Assembly: GCA_966211965.1 (NCBI GenBank)
Contig: CBIHON010000074.1
Location: forward strand, 1 to 15,321
Origin: CBIHON01 sp966211965
GTDB taxonomy: Bacteria > Pseudomonadota > Gammaproteobacteria > Burkholderiales > Burkholderiaceae_D
DNA length: 15,321 bases
Direction: 5' to 3'
A program made the translations under genes and the position numbers. The stretch's first letter is position 1; each line of letters begins with the position of its first letter. Below, in pieces: positions 1 through 8,235 of this stretch. The notes under the pieces are model-generated. The model was not told the origin of the DNA. It was given only the letters and a program-made list of their open reading frames with translations, and did no database searches.

Positions 1-35
1 TCATGCTTCCTCACATGGCTCAGATTTTCAATATA

Positions 36-69
36 AGTTCATAACAGGCTCTAGAGTCTGTTATGAACT
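36..69. repeat. 34-bp near-perfect palindrome
   Basis: The left arm begins AGTTCATAACAG and the right arm ends CTGTTATGAACT. The centre CTCTAGAG is also self-complementary, so 16 of 17 positions pair and the remaining one (48/57) is a G-T. No T-run follows, so it is not an obvious terminator. It sits at the edge of the hairpin-rich stretch upstream of the displaced Rhs tip. It could be a recombination or insertion boundary, a protein-binding palindrome, or a mobile palindromic unit. Its function is unknown. Confidence 0.7.
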
Positions 70-220
70 CAAGCAGGGGGCGCGCAGCCCCGGGAACTCG
101 CCGCCTACCAGGGTGGAGCGAGGGTTTCGGGCGATGTATCGCCCGCTCGCGGAACAGTCCTCGCTTGCCAGCGAGGACGCGCCCGGTAAAGGGGGCGACG
201 CGCCGTAGCGGGCTACCGCA
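70..220. other. GC-rich, hairpin-rich stretch with no credible gene
   Basis: Two strong hairpins are visible. At 128-145, CGGGCGAT pairs with ATCGCCCG, and the stem can be extended by GAGCG (116-120) with CGCTC (144-148). At 157-178, GTCCTCGCT pairs with AGCGAGGAC around a TGCC loop. Open frames crossing the stretch have no recognisable protein features. Rhs-like reading begins abruptly at about base 224, with an in-frame stop (TAG, 206-208) just before it, so this stretch is foreign to the Rhs frame. It could be a structured insertion or a decayed intergenic repeat. Confidence 0.4.
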
Positions 221-223
221 AGG

Positions 224-600
224 AACTTGCATGCGTATGTGCCGAATCCAACGGGGTGGATTGATCCGCTGGGATTGATTGCGATGAGAGCCGGTGGTTG
301 GGGTGCAAAACCACCTGAACTGATCGATGGCTTGCTCCGCTTGAAGGAGGGGGGCAAGCGTTATGAGTTTGTAGGCGCTGATTCTTCATTTATTTTGCAA
401 TTTGAAAAAATAAGCAAGGCATTCATGTGCAGCATGGCAAAGGCAAATATGGCCCTATTCCTTTGTCTGAACTGTTGGCGGCGATTAATTCCGGCATTGA
501 CACTTTCCTCGCTGACTCGCGTAATGTGCTTCCCGTTGGAGAAGCAGCGTATGCGGATTTCAACGCAAGCCGGCGCGCATTAAAAGACGCTTTGGCATAG
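224..600 (+). pseudogene. Displaced Rhs C-terminal tip with frameshift
   Basis: The reading begins NLHAYVPNPTGWIDPLGL, which matches the conserved end of an Rhs core just before the variable C-terminal toxin region. The tip continues MRAGGWGAKPPELIDG and FVGADSSFILQFEK. Good coding sense then jumps to another frame at the A6 run (405-410), giving KQGIHVQHGKGKYG, PLSELLAAINSG and finally ALKDALA with TAG at 598-600. One extra A would join the halves. The 5' core is absent; a stop lies at 206-208. This is the usual form of an orphan tip downstream of an rhs gene. The toxin family is not recognised. A sequencing error in the homopolymer could mimic the frameshift, but the missing start would remain. 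Confidence 0.65.
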
Positions 601-601
601 C

Positions 602-1572
602 ACTCTGGCTCGGAAAGCACAACGCCCACTGCTGCGGGTGTTGTGCGATGCGCACGGCAAGGCCAAGCAGAAATGGGGGGTGAAGCGGATTCACAGCCGC
701 TATGCCTACGACCCGCTGGGCAGGCGCCTATCCAAGCAAGTGGAAACAAACACGGGGTGGATCACGGAAGACGGCTGGCGCGAGAGCCTGGAGGAAGCGA
801 TGCGGATGCAGCCGCCGCAAACCATCGCCACCGACCCGGCCTGGCTGGACCCGGCGCATAACCTGATCGAGCTGCAAGGGAAGAAAGAAGACCAACAGGA
901 AGCGCAAGCGGAAGGGATGGCGGCTGCCGCCAAGGGCACCCCTGAAACCATCCGCTACCTGTGGAGCGGCAACCAGCTCTTTACCGAATACCACAGCCCG
1001 GGTCCGAACGAGCTCAGGGTGATCCACCACATCAGCGAAGTGGACAGCTTCGTGCCGATCGCGCAAGTCATCGACGAGTACCGGCAAGGCATACCGGAAA
1101 CGACAGCGCCGTTCCCGGACCGCACCCAGCTCAAGGGGCTGGAGCCGGAACCCCGGCACCGGTCGGACAACCCGGAGAAGGATTGGCTGACGCAGCTCAG
1201 GGCGGATGCGCCCAAGAGCAGCCTGGGCAATCCCCTGCCGCTGGACCACCGCTGGGTGCAGCTGGCGCGGGCGGAAGAGAAGGTATTGCAGGACGAGGTC
1301 TGGAAGAAACTCGAGGCGCAGGACAAGGCGACCGAGATCCGGACGCGGGTCTATCATATCCATACCGACCACCTGGGCACGCCGCAGGAAATGACGAGCG
1401 AGGATGCGCGGCTGGTGTGGGCGATCCACCTGACGGCGTGGGGCAGGACGCGGGCAATCCAGATGCCGGAGGCGACCGAGGAAGAGAAGGCAACCCTAAG
1501 CCAGCACTTCCGGTTTCAGGGGCAGCAATTCGACCCTGAGACGGGTCTATCGCGTCTCCACCACTGTCGCTA
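602..1572 (+). pseudogene. Rhs core fragment, truncated at both ends
   Basis: YD-repeat and core signatures are clear: RYAYDPLGRRLSKQ, YHIHTDHLGTPQEMT and FRFQGQQFDPETGLSRLHHC. A low-complexity charged insert of roughly 150 residues lies between the first YD repeat and the TDHLGTP motif. Rhs proteins are polymorphic toxin carriers, often exported by type VI secretion, and are normally well over 1000 residues; only about 320 remain here. There is no plausible Rhs start, and the expected continuation after HCRY (YD...GRY...DPIGL) is lost at base 1572. The frame stays open by chance into the next gene, up to 1933, so automatic annotation may give a false Rhs-HTH chimera. Inference: the 3' part was lost by insertion or deletion at this junction. 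Confidence 0.75.
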
Positions 1573-1612
1573 CACTGTGCTAAGTGTGACCCAACGTGAC
1601 GACACCTGCGCA

Positions 1613-1933
1613 ATGAACGTTCCAACCGCTGATGAGCAGCTTGCTGCTGCACTCGAATGTGATCTCCTGACTCGATACGGGCCGATGGTATCGGGCGATG
1701 TACTGCGCTTGGTGCTCGGTTACGCATCGAAGGAAGCGTTTCGCCAAGCGCTGTCGCGTCAGACTGTGCCTGTCCCTGTATTCACATTACCCAATCGCCG
1801 CGGCAAATTTGCTTTAGTAAAGGATATTGCCGCATGGCTCGCAGCGCAGCGAGCGCGTGCCGTATTGGGGAGGGAGTCTGGGAATCAAACTAGTGGCTAC
1901 ATGCCGCGTACCGAGAAAGGGGATCCCCGATGA
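1613..1933 (+). CDS. Small helix-turn-helix protein (PrtN-like), putative transposon regulator
   Basis: The protein has 106 residues starting at ATG 1613. Its core, from LLTRYGPMVSGDVLRLVLGY through TVPVPVFTLP to VKDIAAWLAAQRA, has the layout of small winged or pyocin-activator (PrtN)-type DNA-binding proteins: an HTH with a tyrosine- and glycine-rich opening, a PVPVF strand and a closing 'DIA.WL' helix. The tail after residue 85 is polar and probably disordered. It lies 41 bases past the Rhs break and ends before a strong hairpin. A 5-bp inverted repeat, ACACT/AGTGT (1573-1588), lies just upstream and could be an operator. It may regulate the transposase operon or act as an accessory factor; this is inference. 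The start is chosen because the upstream frame is Rhs. Confidence 0.55.
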   Translation: MNVPTADEQLAAALECDLLTRYGPMVSGDVLRLVLGYASKEAFRQALSRQTVPVPVFTLPNRRGKFALVKDIAAWLAAQRARAVLGRESGNQTSGYMPRTEKGDPR

Positions 1934-1972
1934 CTTGATGAGCACTTGAGATGGGGAAGGTTCGAAAGCGCA

Positions 1973-2002
1973 AAAGGCTTGGAGCGCTAACTCCAAGCCT
2001 TT
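1973..2002 (+). terminator. Hairpin terminator after the HTH gene
   Basis: A perfect 12-bp stem (AAAGGCTTGGAG with CTCCAAGCCTTT) encloses the loop CGCTAA, 39 bases after the stop at 1933. The following T-run is only three bases, so the Rho-independent call rests mainly on the stem. It separates the HTH gene from the tns operon. Confidence 0.65.
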
Positions 2003-2078
2003 CACAATGAAAACCGTCAGATTTGTACCCCGACGGACTCATTGTCTGCGTTGTCATTACGGTTGTCAAGCACCCAGC

Positions 2079-2109
2079 TTGCCAGTCGGTGGCCTTCTTT
2101 TTTTATAAA
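2079..2109 (+). promoter_or_regulatory. Possible promoter of the tnsAB-tnsC-tniQ operon
   Basis: TTGCCA (2079-2084) and TATAAA (2104-2109) are separated by 19 bases, longer than ideal. Three TTGTC pentamers (2042, 2051, 2063) lie just upstream and could be operator or transposase contacts. A short GCCA/TGGC stem (2081-2094) followed by a T-rich run overlaps the same bases and might instead be a weak terminator. The 1934-2192 interval has no gene. Confidence 0.3.
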
Positions 2110-2192
2110 AATCAAAGGTAAATGCTGCCCTAGACTCGATACGCGTAGTGCGTAGCCGAGTCTTGTGGATATGGACAATGATGGAGGACGCT

Positions 2193-4844
2193 ATGCTTTC
2201 CGAGCAAGACTTATTGCGCGTTTTCGCGCAACACAACATCCCTCTGAACGGTCGTACGATAGTTGAAACAATACGATCGTCCGAACCAACGCGGCGAACC
2301 GGTGGCGGAACTCACAATGTCGCTGCACGCTTCGCAAGCCGCAAGATGGGCGTAGTCATTCAAGCAGAAAGCCACAAGAATGAACTACCCGCCCTGTATA
2401 TGTGGGAACACGATTCTTCGACATACGAGTTCTACGATCAGCCTTCGCCCGTAAAGCTGAGTTATAAAGCTGCCAGCGGAAAGAGGGCAACCCACCTTTC
2501 AACACCGGACTACTTTGTTATCCAGAAAACCTGGATGGGCTGGGTGGAGTGCAAGACCGAAGAATGGCTATTGGCTGAACATGCCACCGGTAACGAACGA
2601 TTTCAACCAGACGGCCAGGGCGGATGGCGTTGTCCCGCCGGCGAGGTCTATGCCGGCCAATACGGCCTCGGATTCAAAGTACGTTCTTCAAAGGAGACCA
2701 ACTGGGCGCTGATACGCAATCTCGAATTCCTCGCGGACTACTTTCGTGCCTCCTGTCCGTCGCCCTCTGCAGAGGCGCGGCGATATGTTCGAGAAATTTT
2801 CACGGAGGAGCGCTGGATACTGCTGAGCGACCTGCTGCAGCGCGACGGTGTTACGCCCGACGTCGTTTATAAGTTGATCGCCGACGGAGATTTGCATGTC
2901 GATCTGGAAAACGAACTTCTGTCGGAGCGGAATTACACGGCTGTGTGCCGCGATGTAGAGAGCGTTGAAATCTATGTCGGGCACAGGCGTGGGCGGGTGA
3001 ACGCTCCTGCGATGTACTTACAGACGATCAAACTTGTACCTCAGACCAAGATTGTATGGGACGGCAAACTGTGGAACATCGTTAACGTCGGCATCAATGA
3101 AATTTGCCTCCTGAGCGACAATAAAGAGATCGTAAATCTGGACATCGAAACGTTTCGCTCTCTCGTCGGGCAGGGACAGATCACCGGATTGCCCGAGCGC
3201 GACGAGCGGGAACTGCTGGCGGAAAAATTGGTGAAGCAAGCGGCGCCGATCGATTTGCAATTGGCCGCCAGGCGATCAGCGTGTCTCGATGCTGCGGCCA
3301 ATGGCGGCGAGTACGGCAATGTGCCCGCCCGTACGCTGCGGTACTGGAAAATGCGTGCCGCTCATGGCATATCCGCCGTCGGAAACCGTTTTGTCGGCCT
3401 ACTTCCGAGGATCGGCAACCGTGGCAATCGCAACCGGAAGCTGCCTCAGAATGTGATCGATGTCATGAACGAGGTAATCGACAGCAAGGTTCTGACCGCG
3501 ACCCAAGCAAATATTCTCGCATGTTACGGTGCCGTCGTGAATGTCTGTAAGGAGCGCAGTTTGATTTGCCCCTCCGAGAAGACATTCCGTAAGGAGATCG
3601 CGAAACGTCGGCTCGATCTCAGGACTTTGGCAAGAGAGGGGCGAAAGGCTGCCTACCCGGTCTCGGAGTTCTATTGGACGATCGATCAATCGACGCCGCG
3701 CCACGGGGAGCGGCCGTTCGAAGTCGGCCATATCGACCATACGGAATTGGACGTCGAAGTGGTGGATGGCGAGACGGGAGCCAACCTCGGACGTCCCTGG
3801 CTCACGATCCTAATGGATGCTTTCACACGCATGATTCTGGCCTTCTATCTTACCTTCGATCCGCCCAGCTATCGTAGTTGCATGGCGGTGATTCGCGAAT
3901 GCGTCCGACGTCATGGGCGCATTCCAAAAACGATCGTCGTAGATAAAGGGAGCGAGTTCGAGGGAACTTACTTCGAGGCGTTGTTGGCTCGTATGGAAAG
4001 CCACAAAAAATCTCGGCCGGCGGCGAAGGCGCGGTTCGGATCGGTGATCGAGCGCTTTTTCGGTGTCACCAACCAGACCTTTATCCACAATCTGGCGGGA
4101 AACAGCCAAGCCTTGCAGCGACCGCGCAGCATGTCGCCGAGCCACGATCCGCGTAAACTTGCGGTCTGGACTTTGAGTACGTTAACCGACTTGTTCGAGC
4201 GATATGTGGAGGAGCATTACGGTCAATGGCGTCACACGGCACTAGGCTTGTCGCCGAAGGAAGCGCTGGCACGAGGGCTAGCATTCACCGGAAACCGAGC
4301 ACATCTCTTGATTCCATATACGGAGGAGTTTCGCTTCCATTGCTTGCCGTCGACGTCTAGCGGCAAGGCGCGCGTCCATCCCGGGAAAGGAATCAGTATT
4401 CGCAAGATCGATTATTGGCATCCCGCGTTTCGCGATATCGGGGATACGACCAGCGTGCCGGTGCGTTACGATCCGTTCGATGTCTCCAAGGCGTATGCAC
4501 TCGTGCGAGGCACGTGGCTGCAATGCCGATCATATTACCAGGCGCAACTGGAGCGACGGACGGAGCGCGAAATTGCGATCATCTCACAAGAGATTCGTGC
4601 CAAGCATGCACAACACAGCATTCATCGTCGTGTTAAGTCGGCCGATATTGCTGCTTTTATCGACGTGGATCAAGAGAGCGAAGCCGTACTACGTCAGCAA
4701 CGGCGTGATGCGCAGCGGCCGACGAACGCCCCGGCAACATCTACGTCACAAGAACGGCTGCCTGTGCCAAGCAGCTCTGAGGAGTGCCAAGGCGGCCCAT
4801 GGTCCGGGCAGGTCGATCTGGAGATGTTCGGAGAGCTGAAATGA
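2193..4844 (+). CDS. TnsA-TnsB fusion transposase
   Basis: This 883-residue protein should do both strand-cleavage jobs of a cut-and-paste Tn7-type transposon. The N-terminal 130 residues are TnsA-like: E59, D106 (in STPDYFVI) and E119-x-K121 (in WVECKTEEWL) form a PD-(D/E)xK nuclease site, expected to cut 5' ends. A conserved GLGFKVRSSKE...NLEFLADYF segment follows, then HTH-like regions at about 200-245 and 395-480. The DDE domain has D515 (GHIDHTELD), D584 (IVVDKGSEF) and E620 (VIERFFG); the D-35-E spacing is canonical. A Mu-type C-terminal barrel (about 700-780) and a basic tail, probably contacting TnsC, complete it. The ATG at 2193 is chosen because GGAGG lies at 2184-2188; a GTG at 2148 is open but lacks a site. 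It overlaps tnsC by ATGA. Confidence 0.9.
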   Translation: MLSEQDLLRVFAQHNIPLNGRTIVETIRSSEPTRRTGGGTHNVAARFASRKMGVVIQAESHKNELPALYMWEHDSSTYEFYDQPSPVKLSYKAASGKRATHLSTPDYFVIQKTWMGWVECKTEEWLLAEHATGNERFQPDGQGGWRCPAGEVYAGQYGLGFKVRSSKETNWALIRNLEFLADYFRASCPSPSAEARRYVREIFTEERWILLSDLLQRDGVTPDVVYKLIADGDLHVDLENELLSERNYTAVCRDVESVEIYVGHRRGRVNAPAMYLQTIKLVPQTKIVWDGKLWNIVNVGINEICLLSDNKEIVNLDIETFRSLVGQGQITGLPERDERELLAEKLVKQAAPIDLQLAARRSACLDAAANGGEYGNVPARTLRYWKMRAAHGISAVGNRFVGLLPRIGNRGNRNRKLPQNVIDVMNEVIDSKVLTATQANILACYGAVVNVCKERSLICPSEKTFRKEIAKRRLDLRTLAREGRKAAYPVSEFYWTIDQSTPRHGERPFEVGHIDHTELDVEVVDGETGANLGRPWLTILMDAFTRMILAFYLTFDPPSYRSCMAVIRECVRRHGRIPKTIVVDKGSEFEGTYFEALLARMESHKKSRPAAKARFGSVIERFFGVTNQTFIHNLAGNSQALQRPRSMSPSHDPRKLAVWTLSTLTDLFERYVEEHYGQWRHTALGLSPKEALARGLAFTGNRAHLLIPYTEEFRFHCLPSTSSGKARVHPGKGISIRKIDYWHPAFRDIGDTTSVPVRYDPFDVSKAYALVRGTWLQCRSYYQAQLERRTEREIAIISQEIRAKHAQHSIHRRVKSADIAAFIDVDQESEAVLRQQRRDAQRPTNAPATSTSQERLPVPSSSEECQGGPWSGQVDLEMFGELK

Positions 4845-5941
4845 GCGCGCAAACGATCACCTTTCCAGTGAATGCGTTCGCAGAGAAAAAGTTCAAGCAT
4901 CCGTCGGCAACCATGGCTTATGACAAGTTGCTGCTAGCGCTCGGGAACGACTTTTCGCCGCAGATTATTATCTTTACCGGGCCGACTGGGGGCGGCAAGA
5001 GCACGGTCGCTTCCGCCATCGGTAAATCTGTGCTCGACAACTTTAAACCGCGCATGGCGGTCGAATCGGATCTCGTTCCCGTAGTCGCGCTCAATGCGGT
5101 TCCACCGACCGGCGGGAATTTTAACTGGAAAGACTTCTACATTCGCTTGTTGAGCGGACAGCATGAGCCATTGGCCGACAGAAAATTGTATGTGCCGCGA
5201 CAGATGCCGCTCTTGCCAGATTGTGTCGCGACCAGCCACTTAGAGCGGTCGGTCACTGATCATCTTAGGCGTTCAGTGGAGGAGTATTTGCGCCGGCGCC
5301 GGACCAAACTGTTGATCATCGATGAAGCGCATCACCTTCTGCTGGTCAACAATTCGCACCGTCTCGAATGTCAATTCGAAACGCTCAAGTCGCTTACGAT
5401 CGAGACGGGTGTGACGATTCTTCTGACCGGCACGTACAGTTTGCTCAATATCCTGCGACAAAGCGGTCAGCTGACGCGGCGCAGTCAGGTAGTCGACTTC
5501 CCTAGGTACGACATGCGCTGCAAGGAGGGAGCGCAGAATTTTCAGAAAACCCTGTGTTATCTGGAGCACACATTGTCGGTCTACGTTCCTGCCCGACTTG
5601 GCGTGCATGTCGACTATTTCTATCGTAAGTCGGCTGGTTGCATAGGAATTCTGAAAGATTGGCTGACGCGCTGCCTAGATCACGCAATGAAAGAAAAGGC
5701 CCCCGTGATCGACGCCGTGTTCGCGGAGCGCTTCGCGTTATCGAATCGTGGCCTAATGCGGATCCTTGAGGAGGCTTGTTGGGGCGAGGATGAACTGACC
5801 GACGTGGCCGACGAGGAACTGACCGAATTGCTGAAACGCGGCCTGCTGGTAGCGCGCGCGGAGAAGCCCGATGGTATGGTCCCGCGCAAGCCTGGGCGGC
5901 GCAGTCCGCGACGCGATCCAATAGGGGGAGTGCAGCCATGA
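4841..5941 (+). CDS. TnsC-type AAA+ ATPase, transposition regulator
   Basis: The protein has 366 residues. It carries Walker A GPTGGGKST (47-55) and Walker B LLIIDEAHH (D161, E162), followed by a sensor-1-like ILLTGTYSLLN. TnsC/TniB/MuB ATPases form filaments or rings on DNA, link the targeting protein to the transposase and confer target immunity. It is longer than TniB (about 300) and shorter than Tn7 TnsC (555), which fits the fused-TnsAB relatives. The start at 4841 is supported by GGAGAG (4830-4835) and the ATGA overlap with tnsAB. An upstream in-frame ATG at 4784 would lie deep inside tnsAB. The last residues overlap the tniQ start by ATGA, so the three proteins are probably made by coupled translation. 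Confidence 0.88.
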   Translation: MSAQTITFPVNAFAEKKFKHPSATMAYDKLLLALGNDFSPQIIIFTGPTGGGKSTVASAIGKSVLDNFKPRMAVESDLVPVVALNAVPPTGGNFNWKDFYIRLLSGQHEPLADRKLYVPRQMPLLPDCVATSHLERSVTDHLRRSVEEYLRRRRTKLLIIDEAHHLLLVNNSHRLECQFETLKSLTIETGVTILLTGTYSLLNILRQSGQLTRRSQVVDFPRYDMRCKEGAQNFQKTLCYLEHTLSVYVPARLGVHVDYFYRKSAGCIGILKDWLTRCLDHAMKEKAPVIDAVFAERFALSNRGLMRILEEACWGEDELTDVADEELTELLKRGLLVARAEKPDGMVPRKPGRRSPRRDPIGGVQP

Positions 5942-7290
5942 ATATGTGCGATGTTTTTGACGACCTGCTGGATTTCGCAGAATTGTCCAACCAGCCTGAT
6001 CGCAGTCGACTATTTTCTTTGGTCCCGATGCGGCTTGGCAAACCTATGCAGGAAAGCTTGCGCTCGTTCCTAATTCGCACCAGCCGGGCGCATGCAGTCA
6101 ATCCACGTCGCCTAGTCATGGAAATTCTGTCGGAAGTTGATCCGGAAATCGGTGCGTTCACCTCTTCCGGCTTCTTCAGGCGCTTCTCCAAAACGATCAA
6201 TGGAATGGGCCAATATGCCGAGCGATTCGTCTCGGTGCTTGAGAAGGCAACCTGCGTCGCCGGCTTGGATCGGCTTACCATGCTGCCGTGGAGGGGAATG
6301 TTTCCACACAACGGGCAAGGCATGCTGGCTGAGCATCCGCAGTGGTGCTCAGCCTGCCTGTTCACGCAGTGCTTGGAGGATGGCGAGCGGTACATTCCGT
6401 TGGCTTGGGCTCTCGAAGGGTTCACGGTCTGTCCGATCCATGAGCGCCGGCTTGAGCAGCATTGCCCTTATTGCGGTAAACACCAATCGTTCATCCCCCG
6501 TTATCCGGACGTCGGAATCTGCAGCGAATGTGGGGAACCGCTGGTAACCCATGACGTATTGACCAACCGAGACACAGCCCAGTCAACCGATTTCGAACGA
6601 TGGATGGCGGATGCGATCAGCGGAATGATTGTGTGCCAAGCGTCACGATCTTTTGTGCCGACGGCGTGCGACTTCCGTGCTTTCGTTGAGGCACAGGTTT
6701 CTCGGGTAGCGGGAGGAAATCGAGCCGCTTTTTGCCGCATCATCGGTCTGCAAAGCCGTGCCCTCAACGGTTGGTTAGCCAAGGATGAGCGGCCGAGTAT
6801 GTCTCAGTTGCTAGAATTCTGTCGCCGATTGAAGATTTGTCCAGCGGATATAGTTCAGGGCGAGAGCCATTCCGTTGATTTTCCACTGCTGCCGACGTCG
6901 ACTTCCATGAAGCCACGAGCTTCGTGTCCACGGTTGTCGGCGCGACGACGGCAGGAAATTCGATCACTGTTAGTAACCTTCTTATCGGATTCCGACTGCG
7001 AGCCACCATCTCGAATTGCCGCGAAGATTGGCGTATCCGCACGCTATCTGCGCTATTGGTTTCCAGACTTGTGCCGCGAACTGTCCATTCGTCATCGCAC
7101 AGCACAAAAGATAAAATCAGCTTCATATCAAGCCAAGCAAGGGGGGCGAGTGCGTGAGGTCGTTCGACAGATAATATACGAAGGTAAGTATCCGTCACGT
7201 AGGCAGGTCAATAGGATATTGAGCAAAGAGGGAATGTCTCTGGCGCAACCCCATCTGCTTGCAGCTTATCTTGATACTATAGCGAATTGA
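5938..7290 (+). CDS. TniQ/TnsD-family target-site selector
   Basis: The protein has 450 residues. The TniQ zinc-finger region is textbook: C137-x2-C140, then Y.PLAWALEGFTVCPIH (C165, H168), CPYC (C176, C179) and CSEC (C195, C198). An extended C-terminus of about 200 residues contains an XRE-like HTH (about 260-305, FCRIIGLQSRALNGWL) and a second HTH region (about 345-385, RIAAKIGVSARYLRYWF). Short TniQ proteins of CRISPR-associated transposons lack such a tail, while TnsD proteins that bind a fixed attachment sequence have one. This suggests direct recognition of a chromosomal site, perhaps the adjacent tRNA-Ala gene (inference). A GGGGGAG box lies before the ATG, which overlaps the tnsC stop. 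Confidence 0.88.
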   Translation: MNMCDVFDDLLDFAELSNQPDRSRLFSLVPMRLGKPMQESLRSFLIRTSRAHAVNPRRLVMEILSEVDPEIGAFTSSGFFRRFSKTINGMGQYAERFVSVLEKATCVAGLDRLTMLPWRGMFPHNGQGMLAEHPQWCSACLFTQCLEDGERYIPLAWALEGFTVCPIHERRLEQHCPYCGKHQSFIPRYPDVGICSECGEPLVTHDVLTNRDTAQSTDFERWMADAISGMIVCQASRSFVPTACDFRAFVEAQVSRVAGGNRAAFCRIIGLQSRALNGWLAKDERPSMSQLLEFCRRLKICPADIVQGESHSVDFPLLPTSTSMKPRASCPRLSARRRQEIRSLLVTFLSDSDCEPPSRIAAKIGVSARYLRYWFPDLCRELSIRHRTAQKIKSASYQAKQGGRVREVVRQIIYEGKYPSRRQVNRILSKEGMSLAQPHLLAAYLDTIAN

Positions 7291-7415
7291 TCGTATCTCT
7301 TCGGAGAGGACGTTGACCAAGTCCATAGCCGTCACTCATTTAATCCGGTATTGCTTTGCCGTCATTCCAATGGCAGCATGCAGACGGTGTGAATCCAAGT
7401 TGAACAGCCAGCGAA

Positions 7416-8168
7416 ATGGGAAAACCAATGCTCGATTGGGAGCGATACGAGCGACTTGTTGCTCGTCTCATCTCCGACCAACTCTCCACCGCATATTGCG
7501 TCACGCCTAATGCGCCCGTCGAAGGAAAGATTAGTGGGCGGGCCAGGCAAATCGACGTTCTTATCGATTCTCGGCATACCACAGATAACCGTACGCGAGT
7601 CATTATCGATGCCAAGATGCGTACCCGCCGGGTTGATGTAACCCATGTAGAAGCATTCCTCGGACTGATGGCCGATGTGGGCGCTACGCATGGATACCTG
7701 ATTTGCCCACACGGTTATACGCCGGCCGCGGAACGAAGAGCCCAGGACGCCGTATCGATACGATTGCTCCCTCTAGACCGACTGGACAATTTCGATCCGT
7801 CGACATGGCCGCGCTGTTTAGCTCCCACTTGTCGTAACGGGCGTGTTTTCTGGGATGGCTATCCTGTGATCGACTTGGCTTTGGCACCTTTGAATCGTAC
7901 AGCCGGCGAAAGGGGCGTTGTTTCGTACGTGCATTACGTTGGGAAGTGCGACCGGTGCCGTCGATTTCATGTCAAATGCACGGTCTGCGGGGACTTCTTT
8001 TCTCCGACATACGAGTCGGAAGATGATTGCGGAGTTCAATGCAAATGCCGCTTGCCATGGTTTTGGCTTGCCTCGATTGAGGAGGACGCCAAAGGTCACC
8101 GTTCCGCCGAATTACACCTAATCAGAAGTATTGACGAGATATGGACAGTAGATCGCCGCTCCTTCTAG
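7416..8168 (+). CDS. Mrr-like restriction endonuclease with C-terminal Cys clusters
   Basis: This 250-residue protein has a PD-(D/E)xK fold. WERYERLVARLIS is the opening helix. D47 (ARQIDVLID) and D65-x-K67 (VIIDAKM) are the expected catalytic residues, and VEAFLGLMADVGATHGYLI with GYTPAAERRA is typical of Mrr-type (REase_Mrr) proteins. The C-terminal part has CDRC (178, 181), CTVC (188, 191) and C205, C209, C211, probably zinc-binding. It lies 125 bases after tniQ and 67 bases before the end repeats, so it is probably transposon cargo, either in defence against invading DNA or in the element's own cycle. The ribosome site at 7416 is weak; ATG 7428 is the alternative. An in-frame stop at 7401-7403 blocks any longer form. 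No methyltransferase is visible. Confidence 0.75.
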   Translation: MGKPMLDWERYERLVARLISDQLSTAYCVTPNAPVEGKISGRARQIDVLIDSRHTTDNRTRVIIDAKMRTRRVDVTHVEAFLGLMADVGATHGYLICPHGYTPAAERRAQDAVSIRLLPLDRLDNFDPSTWPRCLAPTCRNGRVFWDGYPVIDLALAPLNRTAGERGVVSYVHYVGKCDRCRRFHVKCTVCGDFFSPTYESEDDCGVQCKCRLPWFWLASIEEDAKGHRSAELHLIRSIDEIWTVDRRSF

Positions 8169-8235
8169 TTTGTGGCTTGCACTAGGCGAGACGAGGGCTG
8201 TGTCATGGCAATCGAAGCCTGCTGGAAAATCAAGC

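Noticed and set aside
728..1429. 233-codon minus-strand frame
   Set aside because: It is a GC-driven antisense shadow of the Rhs core fragment, rich in Arg/Leu/Pro.
1576..1606. TGTGCTAAGTGTGACC as the left transposon end
   Set aside because: It begins with TGT but shares no similarity with the right-end repeats and is not preceded by AACTA, the five bases after the right end.
638..1933. A single 431-residue Rhs-HTH protein
   Set aside because: The two parts belong to unrelated families and the junction coincides with loss of the conserved Rhs continuation; the open frame is best explained by chance.
2148..2192. GTG start adding 15 residues to TnsAB
   Set aside because: It has no ribosome site, while ATG 2193 follows GGAGG at the right spacing.
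5502..6425. Long minus-strand open frame of 307 codons
   Set aside because: It is opposite tnsC and tniQ, whose motifs are unmistakable; its own translation is low-complexity and without domains.
7313..7510. 65-codon frame with a TTG start after GGAGAGG
   Set aside because: Most of it overlaps the nuclease gene in another frame, and its sequence shows no recognisable family features.
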